A DNA stretch of 64,000 nt from Tetrastigma voinierianum (taxonomy: Eukaryota; Streptophyta; Magnoliopsida; Vitales; Vitaceae), in the NCBI GenBank assembly GCA_016808115.1, contig JAEQBH010002430.1, forward strand, positions 399,168 through 463,167, read 5' to 3'. The notes beneath the pieces were generated by a model that was not told the origin of the DNA, did no database searches, and saw only the letters and a program-made list of their open reading frames with translations. Shown here piece after piece: positions 53,763 through 64,000 of the stretch. Position numbers and translations under genes: made by a program. The stretch's first letter is position 1; each line of letters opens with the position of its first letter.

Positions 53763-54324
53763 GTAAGGATGTGGTGCATATAATCCCAGATGGGTAATTT
53801 TGTACCTGTAGAATATGTCTCTTCAATATTATATGCTTGTATGTTGTAATCCAACTTGTGTGTCTATCTCAGATGCTTCTCTCAATCTTCTCTATCTCCA
53901 TGCAAGTCAGTTGGATTATTGAAGGAAAGTATGGGAAGGAGAAATTTTATTTTTAAAAAGAAAAATGAAGGTATGAAGTAAACAGAGAAATTTTTCATGG
54001 TCTTTCTAATTGTTATAAATGATCAAATGTCGGGATTCGAGAATTGATTAACGGCTCACAACTTGATAAACTAATTACAGAGTTTGAACCTTATAAAGCA
54101 ATCCACTCCTGAAAAACTACAGTACAAAATGATGAACATAAATATAATTTGGAGAAACTGCAGAAGTATCGACTTATTTTGGAGAAAAATCAAACAATTC
54201 TATTTTACGCTGTTACAGTCTAGTATCCATGCCAAGACAGTTATGTATCCTCAATCCACTGATGCTTCTTCGCTCTTCAAAACTTCAAGCTGTCATAATT
54301 TTGAATAACTTGATGGAAACCTAT
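53763..54324. other. intergenic region between two convergent genes
   Basis: Holds the 3' flanks of PSBTN (plus) and SIR (minus). No separate gene seen; the 74-codon frame at 54084-54308 has no recognisable features. Confidence 0.5.
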
Positions 54325-56043
54325 TCACTCTTGCTGAGTATTTTGTTGGGCAGCAACGAAATTGGGTGAATTACCTCCATGGCTAACTGATGAGCATTCT
54401 GTTCTGAGCATGGTAAGAGTATCCACAGCTTCGTATGTCTCCTTGTCAGCAAAAGCTTCAGGTTGTACCGAGATGCATCCTTCACGGACCTTCCTATTTG
54501 TCAACCAATTGCTGAAGTTTCTCAAAACCCTAACAAGAACAACAAACAGAGTTAAGATTAGTGAAACGTTAGAGGTTCAATACTTTGAAGGTCAGTATAA
54601 ATAGGTTTATTATTTATTTTAGTAGAGACCAAAGAAAGTAGGCAGAAATCTGAGGTAGAAAGATCAAATTTTTCCATGCCTTTTCTAAGGTAGAACAGAT
54701 CAAACATTCCTAAATTGTTATTAATGTTAACATGTGCGGTTATTGGTGAAGTCGCCAAATGATCTCTTAGTTTGTCTCTTGCATTTCCAGTATAGAACAA
54801 AGGCTCCAAACCTTCAAAGTCTTGAACCTTAACTTTTATCATATGAAGGTTCTCGCTAATGAGGCTTCCATTGGGTGTTCACTAAGCCAGATCTGTTTGA
54901 AACCATAACAAATATTTTAGAGTAAATATATCCCGTATCGTCTAAAGGGGCAACTAGTGTAATCAAAGATCTTCGCGTTCAATTTAAGTAAAATGCCGTC
55001 AGTGGCCTGACCATTCGATAGCCGTTGGGACCATCGCCAACAAGTCCAAGTTCAGCCATGGCCTCGCACAACCATTTGGCAGCCAGTTACCCGACAACCA
55101 GATTCATTACTGAGAGACCAACCTGATATCATGAGAATCAGGTTAATAAGTGAACAATGGGACGATGATCATTTGCCACTTCTCATGTGGAAATGTGGAA
55201 TGCTTTGCCACACTAATAAAATTGTGTTTCCAGTAATATACCTTTTCAAATACAACTCGAACCCGCTTGAGAAGGTCAGGTATTCCCCGCTCAGCTTCAG
55301 TTATTGCAAGAGGGCACATTGGTAGAGCTAAGTATGCCATTGCAGTTGGGTTATGTGATCTATATACCTCGGTTGCTGTCCGACAACCAGAACCAATCAA
55401 ACATACTTTAATTTATAAAGGACTATGTGTGTCATTGCAATAGATCTACAAGGAGTAAGACACTTTAAAAAGCCAAATTATAGTTAAGAGGCAAAACAGG
55501 ACTTCAGCACAAGATGAGGTCAAGAAAATAATGAATATACAGATGTAATTTGCCTTACGAACTCTCATCAGGGGTTTTTTTAATTTTAAGAACAAATATT
55601 TTAGTACTTAAGAGCCATATATAACCATAATCACTACTGTATTATACCAATAAAAAATTATTGTTTTGTATCACCAAATTTTCCAACATGCCATAGAAAT
55701 CATAACTGGACTGACCACTTTATGTTAGCCCAACAAACAAATCCTCCCAAACACCCAACTTAACGCAAAAAGATAGTCCAATCCTGTTACCTTTTTATGT
55801 ATATCATTATTGAGAAATGAGCCTCATAACCTATATTCATTTCCTAAAAGGCTCCCATGGCTTTTACACAACTTTCTAACTCATGAAACTGTAGACTATA
55901 CTCTGTTAATGAAATAGGAACTAGTTCCATAAGTTTTCTGCAAAGAAAAGAAGAAAAAGAAAGATGACAACATCAAGCATATAAAGGTTTTTTAAAATAG
56001 ATAAAAGGAAAATTTTCATGTTTTTTCAGTAAGATATAGAATA

Positions 56044-56097
<54 letters not shown>

Positions 56098-59000
56098 ATA
56101 GATACAAAATTTATAAGTAGAATTTGTGTATTTTTTCATCAAATCACACTTCCCTAGCAGAAAACAGGAACATGGAATAATTATAATCAGGGCAACTTAC
56201 CCAAAGCAAGAAGGTAAGGTGAGTGCTGAATTCATGAAACCCACTTATCTGAACATGAAGTTTTCCCATAACAATCACATCAACACTACACTGCACAATA
56301 GTCATGATAAATACTCTGTTTTAACCTTTCACATAGCAGCTGGACTCTGTAGTATTTCAAAGTTAGCTGCAACCATTACACAAATCCATATATTCCTAGG
56401 TTCGTTGAGTATCATCTTAATCTCAGTACATTTCTTAATAAAGTGAAACTGCATCCCTAGATTTTCTTTTTTCTATTCTTTAATAGGTTGCATTATTTGA
56501 AATTCTATGTGGTTTATAAATCGAAGTGAGAGTTCTACCAGCAGCCTCCCTACAAGAGCAGTAGTGATAGGTCATGCACTAAGTAATATTGCACAAGATA
56601 ATGTTCTGGTTTGCGGAGATGACATCCAAGTTATACTTCCTCAATTGCTTCCTTAATGTCTTTCCATTTTTCCACACGACCGTTATCAACATGAAGCCTA
56701 CAAAATAAACCACCATCACTGCCAATATTCAAATAATCATGAAATCCTGAATTGAAATGAAAGCCAGAGGCCATAGGTTTGTGCAAGAGATTACAAATTC
56801 AAGCAGCATGTGAGGTGAAGTACACAAGTCCCAACATTATTATGTGATAGATCTAATATTTTTTGATAGGTACTTTGGTCTCTGTTGGGACTTGGAAATA
56901 GAATCCTTCAACAAACCTCTCCCATCCCTTAACCACTTGTGTAAAGCCCAGGGCATGTGCTGATCTGATTATTTAAAAACCCAAAACAAAATGAAAGCAA
57001 TTATTGAATTTTTTATAGCGAAATCACACATAGTAATTGCACATCCAAAAGATGAGCGACAAACCTGCTCATGCTATCCCAAATAACTTTACCCACTTGG
57101 TACACCTCATGTATAGGCTCAAATTTCTTTCCATAATATTGCTCAACAACACTTCTGAACTTCTCAATCCCCCAAGAGTCGATCAAATATTTCATTCTAC
57201 TATACTTACGATCATCTCTTCTCCCATTCTCCCGTTGGGTAACAACAATAGCTTTCACTGCATACAGTATATCTTCTTTTGGTACAAATCCCAATGGCTC
57301 AGATGATGGGAAAGTGTCTCCAATCTATGTGTTCTTCTATACCACCACCAACCTGCAACAAGAATTAACAGGACAAACTATAAGATTCGCAAGAAGGAAT
57401 AAGAAAGTAAATTAGTGGAGTAATGTTTATCTCATTATGACATTGAACCCAAAGGTTTCCATTAGCATCAGAATACATCAACGACAACACCAATATCATT
57501 TGTGAAAATATCCATTGAGTTATCTGTTGCACAGTAACTGCAATTTTGAACTTCCAGGCAAGAACTGGGGCCTCATAAATCGCTCAGTATTGGCGAAATT
57601 GGTTCCATGAGAATTGTCAAGTGCGGGCCTTCGTGACCCTGGAGGTTCAGCTGACATAAATCTCCATCAACCCAGATATCATAGTAAACCTGACTAGAGC
57701 TAGGAGTGCAGCAATGTTTTCTGCAGTTTCCTGAGCAACAAGCAATCTTTTTCTAGCAAATGGAGCAGCAGGAGCAAGAACATTCCTGTTGAGGATCACC
57801 AGCAGGCCCCAAGAGTTGAACCTATGCCAATGATGGTGCTCATATAACTATTCTTAGGTCCTTCAAAACCCCATGGAGTTGAAAGTTTGTCTGCGGTCAA
57901 GCGAAGTGTTCCACCCAAATTCATCAGCAAGCTCATCCATTGCAAGTAGAGCCATAGGACTTTCCACAGCAGTTCTTCAACCAAGCATAAATGAGTATGA
58001 CTTTGACCTCGCTTTCATTCTGGTCATACTGTTGATAGTCTATGGAATTTGATCAATTGTAGCAGCCTATTTATCGGGGGAATCTGTTAGCTCACATTAA
58101 GATAGTCTGATGAAGTTACTTGTTCGAATATTTCAACCTACTACGCTTGGGCACAGGTAGTGGGTGTTTGTCATTGATGCAAAAGATCCTTTTAATTATT
58201 TGAAAAAGAAGAGTCTGCTGTAAATTTTAATTATAAATAATAAATATACACAATGGCTGGAAACCTGTGAATTTTCCTCATAAATCCTAGTCTATTCCAT
58301 TAGAAAGCATAAAGCAGGACATTGTTATGCACCACACAAGGAAAAATGATAAATTTCCCTTTCATACAAGGTCACAACACTAAATTAGAAAAACCCCATT
58401 CAACACAGCATCAGCCTATGATAATTTGTAGAATAGATTACTATTTGATGGAAATTAAAATAAAATTTGCTTACATAAATTAAAATGGGAAAAAAAAACA
58501 TTTTCCTACGCCCAATTTTCGGTTGCTGAAAAAAAACGGAGGAAAGGAGAAAGACTGAAGATTTAGAGTCTTCATGTTTATTATGCTTCATTTTCTAGAT
58601 TTAGAGTCTTCATGTTTATGTTTACTGTAGATATTCGCACAGCTGAAAACAAGAAGAAACACAATCCAAAATTTGAATTTTTGTCCTCCTTTCTGGTAAT
58701 TTTTTAAATGCGAACATTATTGAGTTCAAATTTTTAAATAAAGAGAAATAAAAATAAGCTTTTCCAAATCTCATCTCCCATACAGATTCAGGCTTCCTCC
58801 CCAAGAAAAAAGACTTTCTTGTAAGAGGAACAAATATCGCAGCTTTTTTTTCCTTTCTTTTTTGGTGGACGGGGGAACCAAGTAAAAGTATTTCTCAAAA
58901 AACTTAATCATGAAAACAGCTAATCATGAAATAGAAAGCGAACCAAATAATATATACTCCTTTTGGCTACCAACGAAAATGTACTTGCATTTCCTATAAA

Positions 59001-59381
59001 TCCCAATCCCCGAACCAAAACAATTCTGTTATTGGTTCACTGCCATCCTAGAATCGCATTCCACCCAAAAAAGCCCCGTTCCTTTTCCTATGCTTTCTCA
59101 ACAACCAAACAGAAAAACCTACAAAACTCACGATTGCAAAAACACATGAACCCGTTCCTCCATCCAAAGAATTTTCTCAGCAAACGAACGGAAAAATTTC
59201 AGATAGAAACGAAAAAACCCTCACAGTGGAAACAGCTCTGATAACCGAAGGAGATGGGCGTAGGCGTGAGCGTGAAGTAGTTACAGGAAGAGCAGTCCAG
59301 GGCTTGAACGCTTGGAAAGTCTGAATCTGAGTCTGAATCTGGATCCTAAGATCGAAGTGGCGCTTCGACTGACGTCGCCAC
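54325..59381 (-). CDS. SIR: ferredoxin-sulfite reductase, chloroplast, eight exons, frame broken by indels
   Basis: Assimilatory sulfite reductase reduces sulfite to sulfide with six electrons from ferredoxin in the plastid, using siroheme and a [4Fe-4S] cluster. Exons (minus): 59381-59225, about 58165-57437, 57352-57106, 56746 to about 56535, 55375-55242, 55122 to about 55005, 54892 to about 54734, 54529-54325; most junctions are GT/AG. Exon 1 gives a transit peptide ending SPSVIRAVST; its start reads GTGGCGACG where ATG is expected. Exon 2 holds QLIKFH and MSTIIGIGSTLGAC; exon 3 VPKEDILYAVKAIVVTQREN and KYLIDSWGIEKFRSVVEQ; exon 4 GLFCRLHVDNGRVE and NQNIILCNI; exon 5 MCPLAITEAERGIPDLLKRV; exon 6 the cluster motif TGCPNGCARP with one base missing; exon 7 KVKVQDFE; exon 8 FADKETYEAVDTL and the end NFVAAQQNTQQE. 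Indels occur about every 15-40 coding bases, and the first cluster Cys (ACPA) reads Tyr. Confidence 0.88.
56043..56093. repeat. (TG)n(AG)n microsatellite in a SIR intron
   Basis: About 6 TG units followed by about 19 AG units. Lies in the intron between exons 4 and 5. Confidence 0.95.
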
Positions 59382-59760
59382 AGGCTGAAAAAAGGTGGAA
59401 TTTAGATTGATGAAAGAAAGAGAGCAAGACAGAAAGCCAAACCCACAAAAAAAAAGGCTAGGGTTTTCGATGTATTGACGAAAGCACTGTGACTTTTTTG
59501 GGTAGAGGGATGAGCGAAGATGAAATTGTAATTGTAGTGAGGGAGAGCGAGTGTGGTGATGTTTTCGCTCACTCTTTATCAGTTGGAGATTCTGCTAATG
59601 CGCCGTCACGCTCACGGAAGTTTTGGTTTGCACAGAAACTTCACGCTCTATCATTTATGAGCAATGGATTAAATTATGGTTTTCTAAAATTTTCCTTGGA
59701 AAAGTAAATAAATAAAAATTGAAATTACAATATATATAAGTCATTGATAAATAACTTAAT
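59382..59760 (-). promoter_or_regulatory. SIR 5' flank and probable leader
   Basis: Region upstream of the SIR start; more balanced composition up to about 59650, then AT-rich. Contains GCTAGGGTTTTCG at 59456-59468, a telo-box-like word (AGGGTTT) seen in many plant 5' regions. No TATA box can be fixed. Confidence 0.35.
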
Positions 59761-60134
59761 TAAATATTTATTTTACAATAATTTATTAGACGAAAGCTAG
59801 ATATTAAAATACTTTATTTAATGCTATTTATATTTTATCGTATATTTTAAAAAGCACTTATATATTATTTACAGTATTTAGATATTACTACATAAGAATT
59901 ACAATATTTAAAATTAATGAAAAGACCATGTGTTATGAAATGAAGTCTTTAAATAACAAATACTTGTCATAATTGTTTTTAAATAAAACTAAAAATTAAT
60001 ATTATATATATATTATTTAAATTATTTAAAACTATAAGAGATGATGATCCCAAAATAACTGACACAATCAAATTACCAATAAATACATAACAAAATAATA
60101 ATCTTTACTAAACAATTAATCATATCACTCAGAC
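59761..60134. other. AT-rich intergenic DNA
   Basis: Nothing recognised. Confidence 0.6.
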
Positions 60135-60477
60135 TGTAGCAACATACGCAGACTGTTCTACACCAGCCGGCCACCATATTGGCCTCCCAACTGCGCACGA
60201 AATCAAATAAATAGTAATAAGACGATCTTTCCTCTTCTCCTCAAATATATTTAAATCTTTGTCACCCTAGGGCTCTATGTACTTATATATATGTAGCACG
60301 ATTTAACAATTATGCTGGGTCAGCGGGGCTTACCAAAGCAAAAGAAGATAAAGCCATATGCCCATAATCAATTAATATTAAACCATCTCTATAAATAACT
60401 TATACCATTATGCACAATTATACAATTAAAATTGTGATATGATTATGTTATCCATAATTAATAAATTAATTCCAACA
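60135..60477 (-). repeat. 3' LTR of a copia element
   Basis: On the minus strand the LTR starts TGTTGGAATTAATTTATT right after a polypurine tract, a very common copia LTR start, and may end GTTGCTACA. That gives about 340 bases. The lower boundary is approximate. The 5' LTR is not in the window. Confidence 0.6.
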
Positions 60478-60488
60478 TTCTCCCACAT
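60478..60488 (-). other. polypurine tract of the copia element
   Basis: CATGTGGGAGAA directly before the LTR start TGTTGG: the primer site for plus-strand DNA synthesis in LTR retroelements. Confidence 0.6.
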
Positions 60489-60884
60489 GAACGTGCATAA
60501 TTATAATCAGTAAACGCTTTCTGTCAGATTTACATAATCATAACCAATCATATACAATTAAAAACCAATTATGATAAATCGTATTATTAACTAGGTGTTA
60601 CACTAAACATAACCAAATGCTTCAACAAAGAGACTTTACCTAATACAATTAATCAGTATACTATTATAATTTGTAGAGGATGCATAACCACCATATAATC
60701 AAATTCATCGATATTGAAGCATTACAATGACAAGAGAAGGACTAATAGAAAGATAAACGTCATTATAAATGACACAAAATTATAAGATAATACAAATGTC
60801 AGCAGCATGTATATCTAAAACATGAGCTTTCCATAAAACAAAGATTCTAGGCTCCTATAACAACCCACGTGAAAGACACGTGGT
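60489..60884. other. copia 3' untranslated region
   Basis: Between the end of RNase H and the polypurine tract, AT-rich, no frame. Consistent with the short non-coding region before a copia 3' LTR. Confidence 0.4.
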
Positions 60885-62330
60885 TTAACACAATAGGTAA
60901 GCATTTGGTTAGTAAGTCCGCTAACATAACAGCGCGCCAACCTGAACGGCGATTCGCAACTTTCTCTTTCATATAAAAAAGATCCTGCATCAACGTTTGG
61001 TTAATATACTAGTGTTCAGAGAAAGATACAACATGTGAATGTCATCAAGATAATAATTTCAATGGCCTAGAAATTGGGCGAACAACCCAAAGCTAAAATG
61101 TAAGCTTCAAGAACCATATACCACATTAAATTTCAGCCTGTTAACACACCATACTCTACATCCATAGTAGATGAAGTTATAAGTGTCTACTTGACACTTT
61201 TCTATGAAATAGATCCTTCAGCCATCATAGATATAAACCGTAAGTGGACTTTATCACTGGGCACCCGCATAATCGGGAATCACTAAAACCAATCCATCCA
61301 AGAGTGCTGCGTACGCTGGGCGTCAACATAAGATTTTAGCACCAAGATACCTCAAACTTTCTTAGCCTCTTTCTAGGCTTTAACCAGACTCGCTACTGGT
61401 CCAACACACTGACAACAAAAGCAATATCACAATGCACACTTGAGCACAGCATCAGCCACACCAGTATACAGATCGCTTGCATCAATTCCTCTCATTATCA
61501 TTATGAGGACATTGACCTTTTGGAAAAAATGCCACTTTATAATAATCATAGTTCATCAAAAGAATACATTGCATATTGAACATTTTCATAACTTGCCAAT
61601 ATATCGCCTCACAGATGAATTTAAAATGCGTTGTCAGTCACACATTTGTATGCCTAAAAATAAGATGCTTCCCAAGATCTTCAGACAAATGGTTAAATAA
61701 TAATGTTATCTTCACTCAATAGGTTAAGATTATTAATGGCAAAAGTCAGTCATAAACATAGAAACCAAAAATATGATGTTCCTCCCATCGATTCTTCTTT
61801 CACAGAGCACGCATCACCACGATGCCTCTTAAACCCATCATGATACAACTTCATCAAACTTGAGATACCACTACCTATAAGCTTACTTTTAAACCATAAA
61901 TGGATTTATGGAGTTTACAATGTGGTTCTTACCAACTTCCTCAAAACCAATAGGTTGAGACATGTAAACATCCTCAACTAAGTCTCCATTCACAAAGTAC
62001 CATCACATATATCTCGATGCAATTCTAAATCAAATTAGCAAATATAGCCATAATAACAGAAGTGAGCCTTGCGGACATGGCAGGCGTTTCCTTAAAATAA
62101 ATATCTTCTAGTTAACTATAATCCCAGCCCACTAATTCGCTTTTATATCTCTATATGTCCGGCATCGCCGCTATTCGGTCACTCGTTATCAGATCCAAGA
62201 GGTTCATAAACCATCCGCAACCACGCTTCCACTTTATTATGTGGACATGAAGTCGCCTCATCTTCAATGTACCGATCTGTGAGCCGATTGGAAGCATCAA
62301 TTATAAAGATCTTGCAAATTCCTAATTTCT
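60885..62330 (-). pseudogene. Ty1/copia polyprotein remnant: reverse transcriptase and RNase H
   Basis: Reading the minus strand: VIMAIFAN near 62060, FVNGDLVEDVYMSQPIGFEE (62000-61940), HIV then in other frames IYGLK-like sequence, FYVYD at the YVDD catalytic site (61770-61755; first Asp reads Tyr), HLSEDLGKHLI, GQCPHNDNER (family: QCPxNDxER), then GSISWKSVKQTLITSSTMDVEY (RNase H, 61220-61150) and LLTKCLP near 60910, equivalent to the DPLTKGL end of the polyprotein. The order and spacing leave no doubt about the family. Frames are broken throughout. Upstream parts (integrase, gag) are missing because another repeat begins at about 62330. Confidence 0.8.
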
Positions 62331-64000
62331 AGTAAGGCAAATTCTGTAATTTCGTTACAAAATCGTAATTCAAAGAAAATCCGAATATCTCTGGGATCTC
62401 TGATATTTAAAAACGGATTTGCAAGAACACATTTCCTCAAACTAGTAAGAACGTAAATTTTGTCGAATTCCGAGACAAATTTCTGAATTTACATCGTTTT
62501 TTTTGAGGCATCATGGTCGTGGCAGCCAGAAACGCATTTTCAATGCCGAATTTAAAATCACATATAACAAAGATTCATATGCCATAAGTGGCATGAGTAA
62601 AGAAACGGCTTAAAACAACGCCGGTATAGCTCGAATGTCAAACTGGAAAAAAGAGGACATAAATTATTGAATCATAAGCTTTATAAAACGACAAAATAGT
62701 GACACATGCTTTCCAAACAAATTAAAAGAATTTAGAAATTGGGGCAGTAGCAGAAACGGGAGGCAGAACGGATTTTTATATTTTATTTAGAGAGAGAAGT
62801 ACCTTCTCTAAAAATAACGAGATCCGACCGCTTCAGCTGTCAGACAAGAAGGGAACGCCTTATCGGCAGTGTCTGCAAGACTGCATTTAAGGAGTTTAGA
62901 GGAAACCTGAGGCAGGGAGGCTCTCCCTACCGTTTTATTTTTTTTGGTGATTTATCATGTTTGAGTCGAATGAGCGCCGTGAGGGGTCGGCTTTGATCTG
63001 GCCCCAAATTCGGGACCGAATTGTTGAAAACTGTTGAACTCAGCCGGAGGCCATAATCGCCAACACTGATTCGGGTATTAAATTTCTTGTAAATTATGTA
63101 TTAAATCATGAGTTTATTCGATGAGGCCGAATGGCCGTGAAACCCCGTTCACTCAAGTCGCACAATGATTATGATTTTCCTAATAGTAACCGAGGGTTTC
63201 ACTATTCTCAAACAAAGGTTCTCAAAAATACTACAATTAACGGCATTGAAATGACTTACCGCCACCGTCAAGGCTGATCATTACCACGCTGAAATAATTT
63301 GACAATGAAATGGAATTTACATTAAGACATAGATTGTTTGAATTGAATTTTACGTAAATACATGCATGCTGATATTTGCATGCGATATGACCGACGGGAC
63401 CGACATTCACGCATTCCATACGCACCTAACACCCTAAAACGATAGGAGTTGAGCATTTATAACAGCTTCAGAAAAAATGATTCGGAGGGTTGTCTAAAAT
63501 GATAATTATCGAGGGAATCATACTAAAAATCTCACATTAGGGAGTACGACCCACCGATATATACATCGGAGGCCATTCACAAACAAATAAATGGCACAAT
63601 TTCTTTGCGAGGCCAGCGAAAGCAGGGAGTTTCCGTGGAGGGCTCTGCACGATGATCGGGCTAGGACATTCTGGCAGACTACAATGCTTGAATGTGTGTT
63701 TATTTGAGCATTACACGCACTTAGCGGAGAGTGCCCCACTTGTGGATTTATTATCTCCACCACTGAAAGCACTACCACCCTTGCCGAGGTGGGTACTACA
63801 TTTTACAAAGATGTGAGCGGCGAGGGACGGCCAGCCCTAGAGGCCGTGGGTTTAAAGAAAGTCGGATGCGGTTGGGTTACGTATGTTCTACATGTATTAG
63901 AATTATCTAATCAGAATATATGTTTCAGAGAAGAAAACATTCGAACTCTTAAAACTATCGGATATAGCTGGATTCATAGTTGGTATGTTTTATGGGTATT
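62331..64000. mobile_element. second LTR-type element, truncated by the window edge
   Basis: CpG-rich sequence with ACAAAATCGTAATTC near 62361 (like AGAAAATCGTAATTTC near 40341) and, at 62950-63260, a block resembling 43000-43300: TGGCCCCAAATTCGGGACCG here versus GTCCCCCAAAACTGGGACCG there, and ACCGAGGGTTTCA versus CCCGAGGGTTTCA. So it is probably the same family as the element at 40.3-44.2 kb. It replaces the 5' half of the copia element. 63540-63850 is GC-richer, with an 86-codon minus-strand frame (63778-63518) that I do not recognise. Confidence 0.5.

Noticed and set aside
58963..59241. 92-codon plus-strand frame over the SIR 5' end
   Set aside because: It is antisense to SIR exon 1 and intron 1 and has no protein-like features.
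1..64000. CRISPR array, phage or bacterial operon
   Set aside because: No regularly spaced repeats, no ribosome binding sites ahead of frames, and introns in every recognised multi-exon gene.

Overview
This is a nuclear window from a land plant, almost certainly a eudicot. It is very AT-rich, full of A/T homopolymers and TA runs, has intron-split genes with GT/AG borders, and carries Ty1/copia, Ty3/gypsy and CACTA-type transposon remnants. It also holds two unmistakable plant genes for chloroplast proteins. There is no sign of operons, CRISPR arrays or bacterial signals. No open frame exceeds about 180 codons, because every recognisable coding region is cut by small insertions and deletions.

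Layout: 1-17.0 kb is mostly AT-rich non-coding DNA with TE debris: a TATCGATA-rich repeat at 0.47-0.83 kb, an organelle-like GC island at 8.1-8.65 kb, a 1.7-kb terminal-inverted-repeat element at 9.33-11.03 kb, and a CpG-rich repeat at 11.3-11.6 kb. At 20.6-17.2 kb (minus strand) lies a five-exon gene for a plant coiled-coil protein of unknown function. From 20.6 to 37 kb is AT-rich intergenic DNA with a few coding-like islands (28.5-28.95 kb is the best) and repeats. From 37 to 53 kb is a nest of transposable elements: a CACTA-like element at 44.4-49.9 kb lies between two diverged copies of a 1.2-kb repeat, one copy is split by another LTR-type element, and a gypsy integrase tail lies at 52.2-51.6 kb.

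The gene-rich part is 53.4-59.4 kb. A small chloroplast photosystem II 5-kDa protein gene (plus strand) faces, tail to tail, an eight-exon ferredoxin-sulfite reductase gene (minus strand). From 60.1 kb to the end there is a copia element (3' LTR, polypurine tract, RNase H and reverse transcriptase, minus strand). It is truncated by a second LTR-type sequence related to the one at 40.3-44.2 kb.

The most consequential observation concerns all three host genes. They keep their exon order, and most intron borders can be recognised, yet their exons carry roughly one short indel every few tens of bases, many of them mutually compensating. That looks more like an indel-rich (unpolished long-read) assembly than three independent pseudogenes, but a few lost key residues mean pseudogenes cannot be excluded from sequence alone. 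I found no convincing new biological system. The oddest structural feature is the CACTA-like element with a duplicated right end, bracketed by the 1.2-kb direct repeats.
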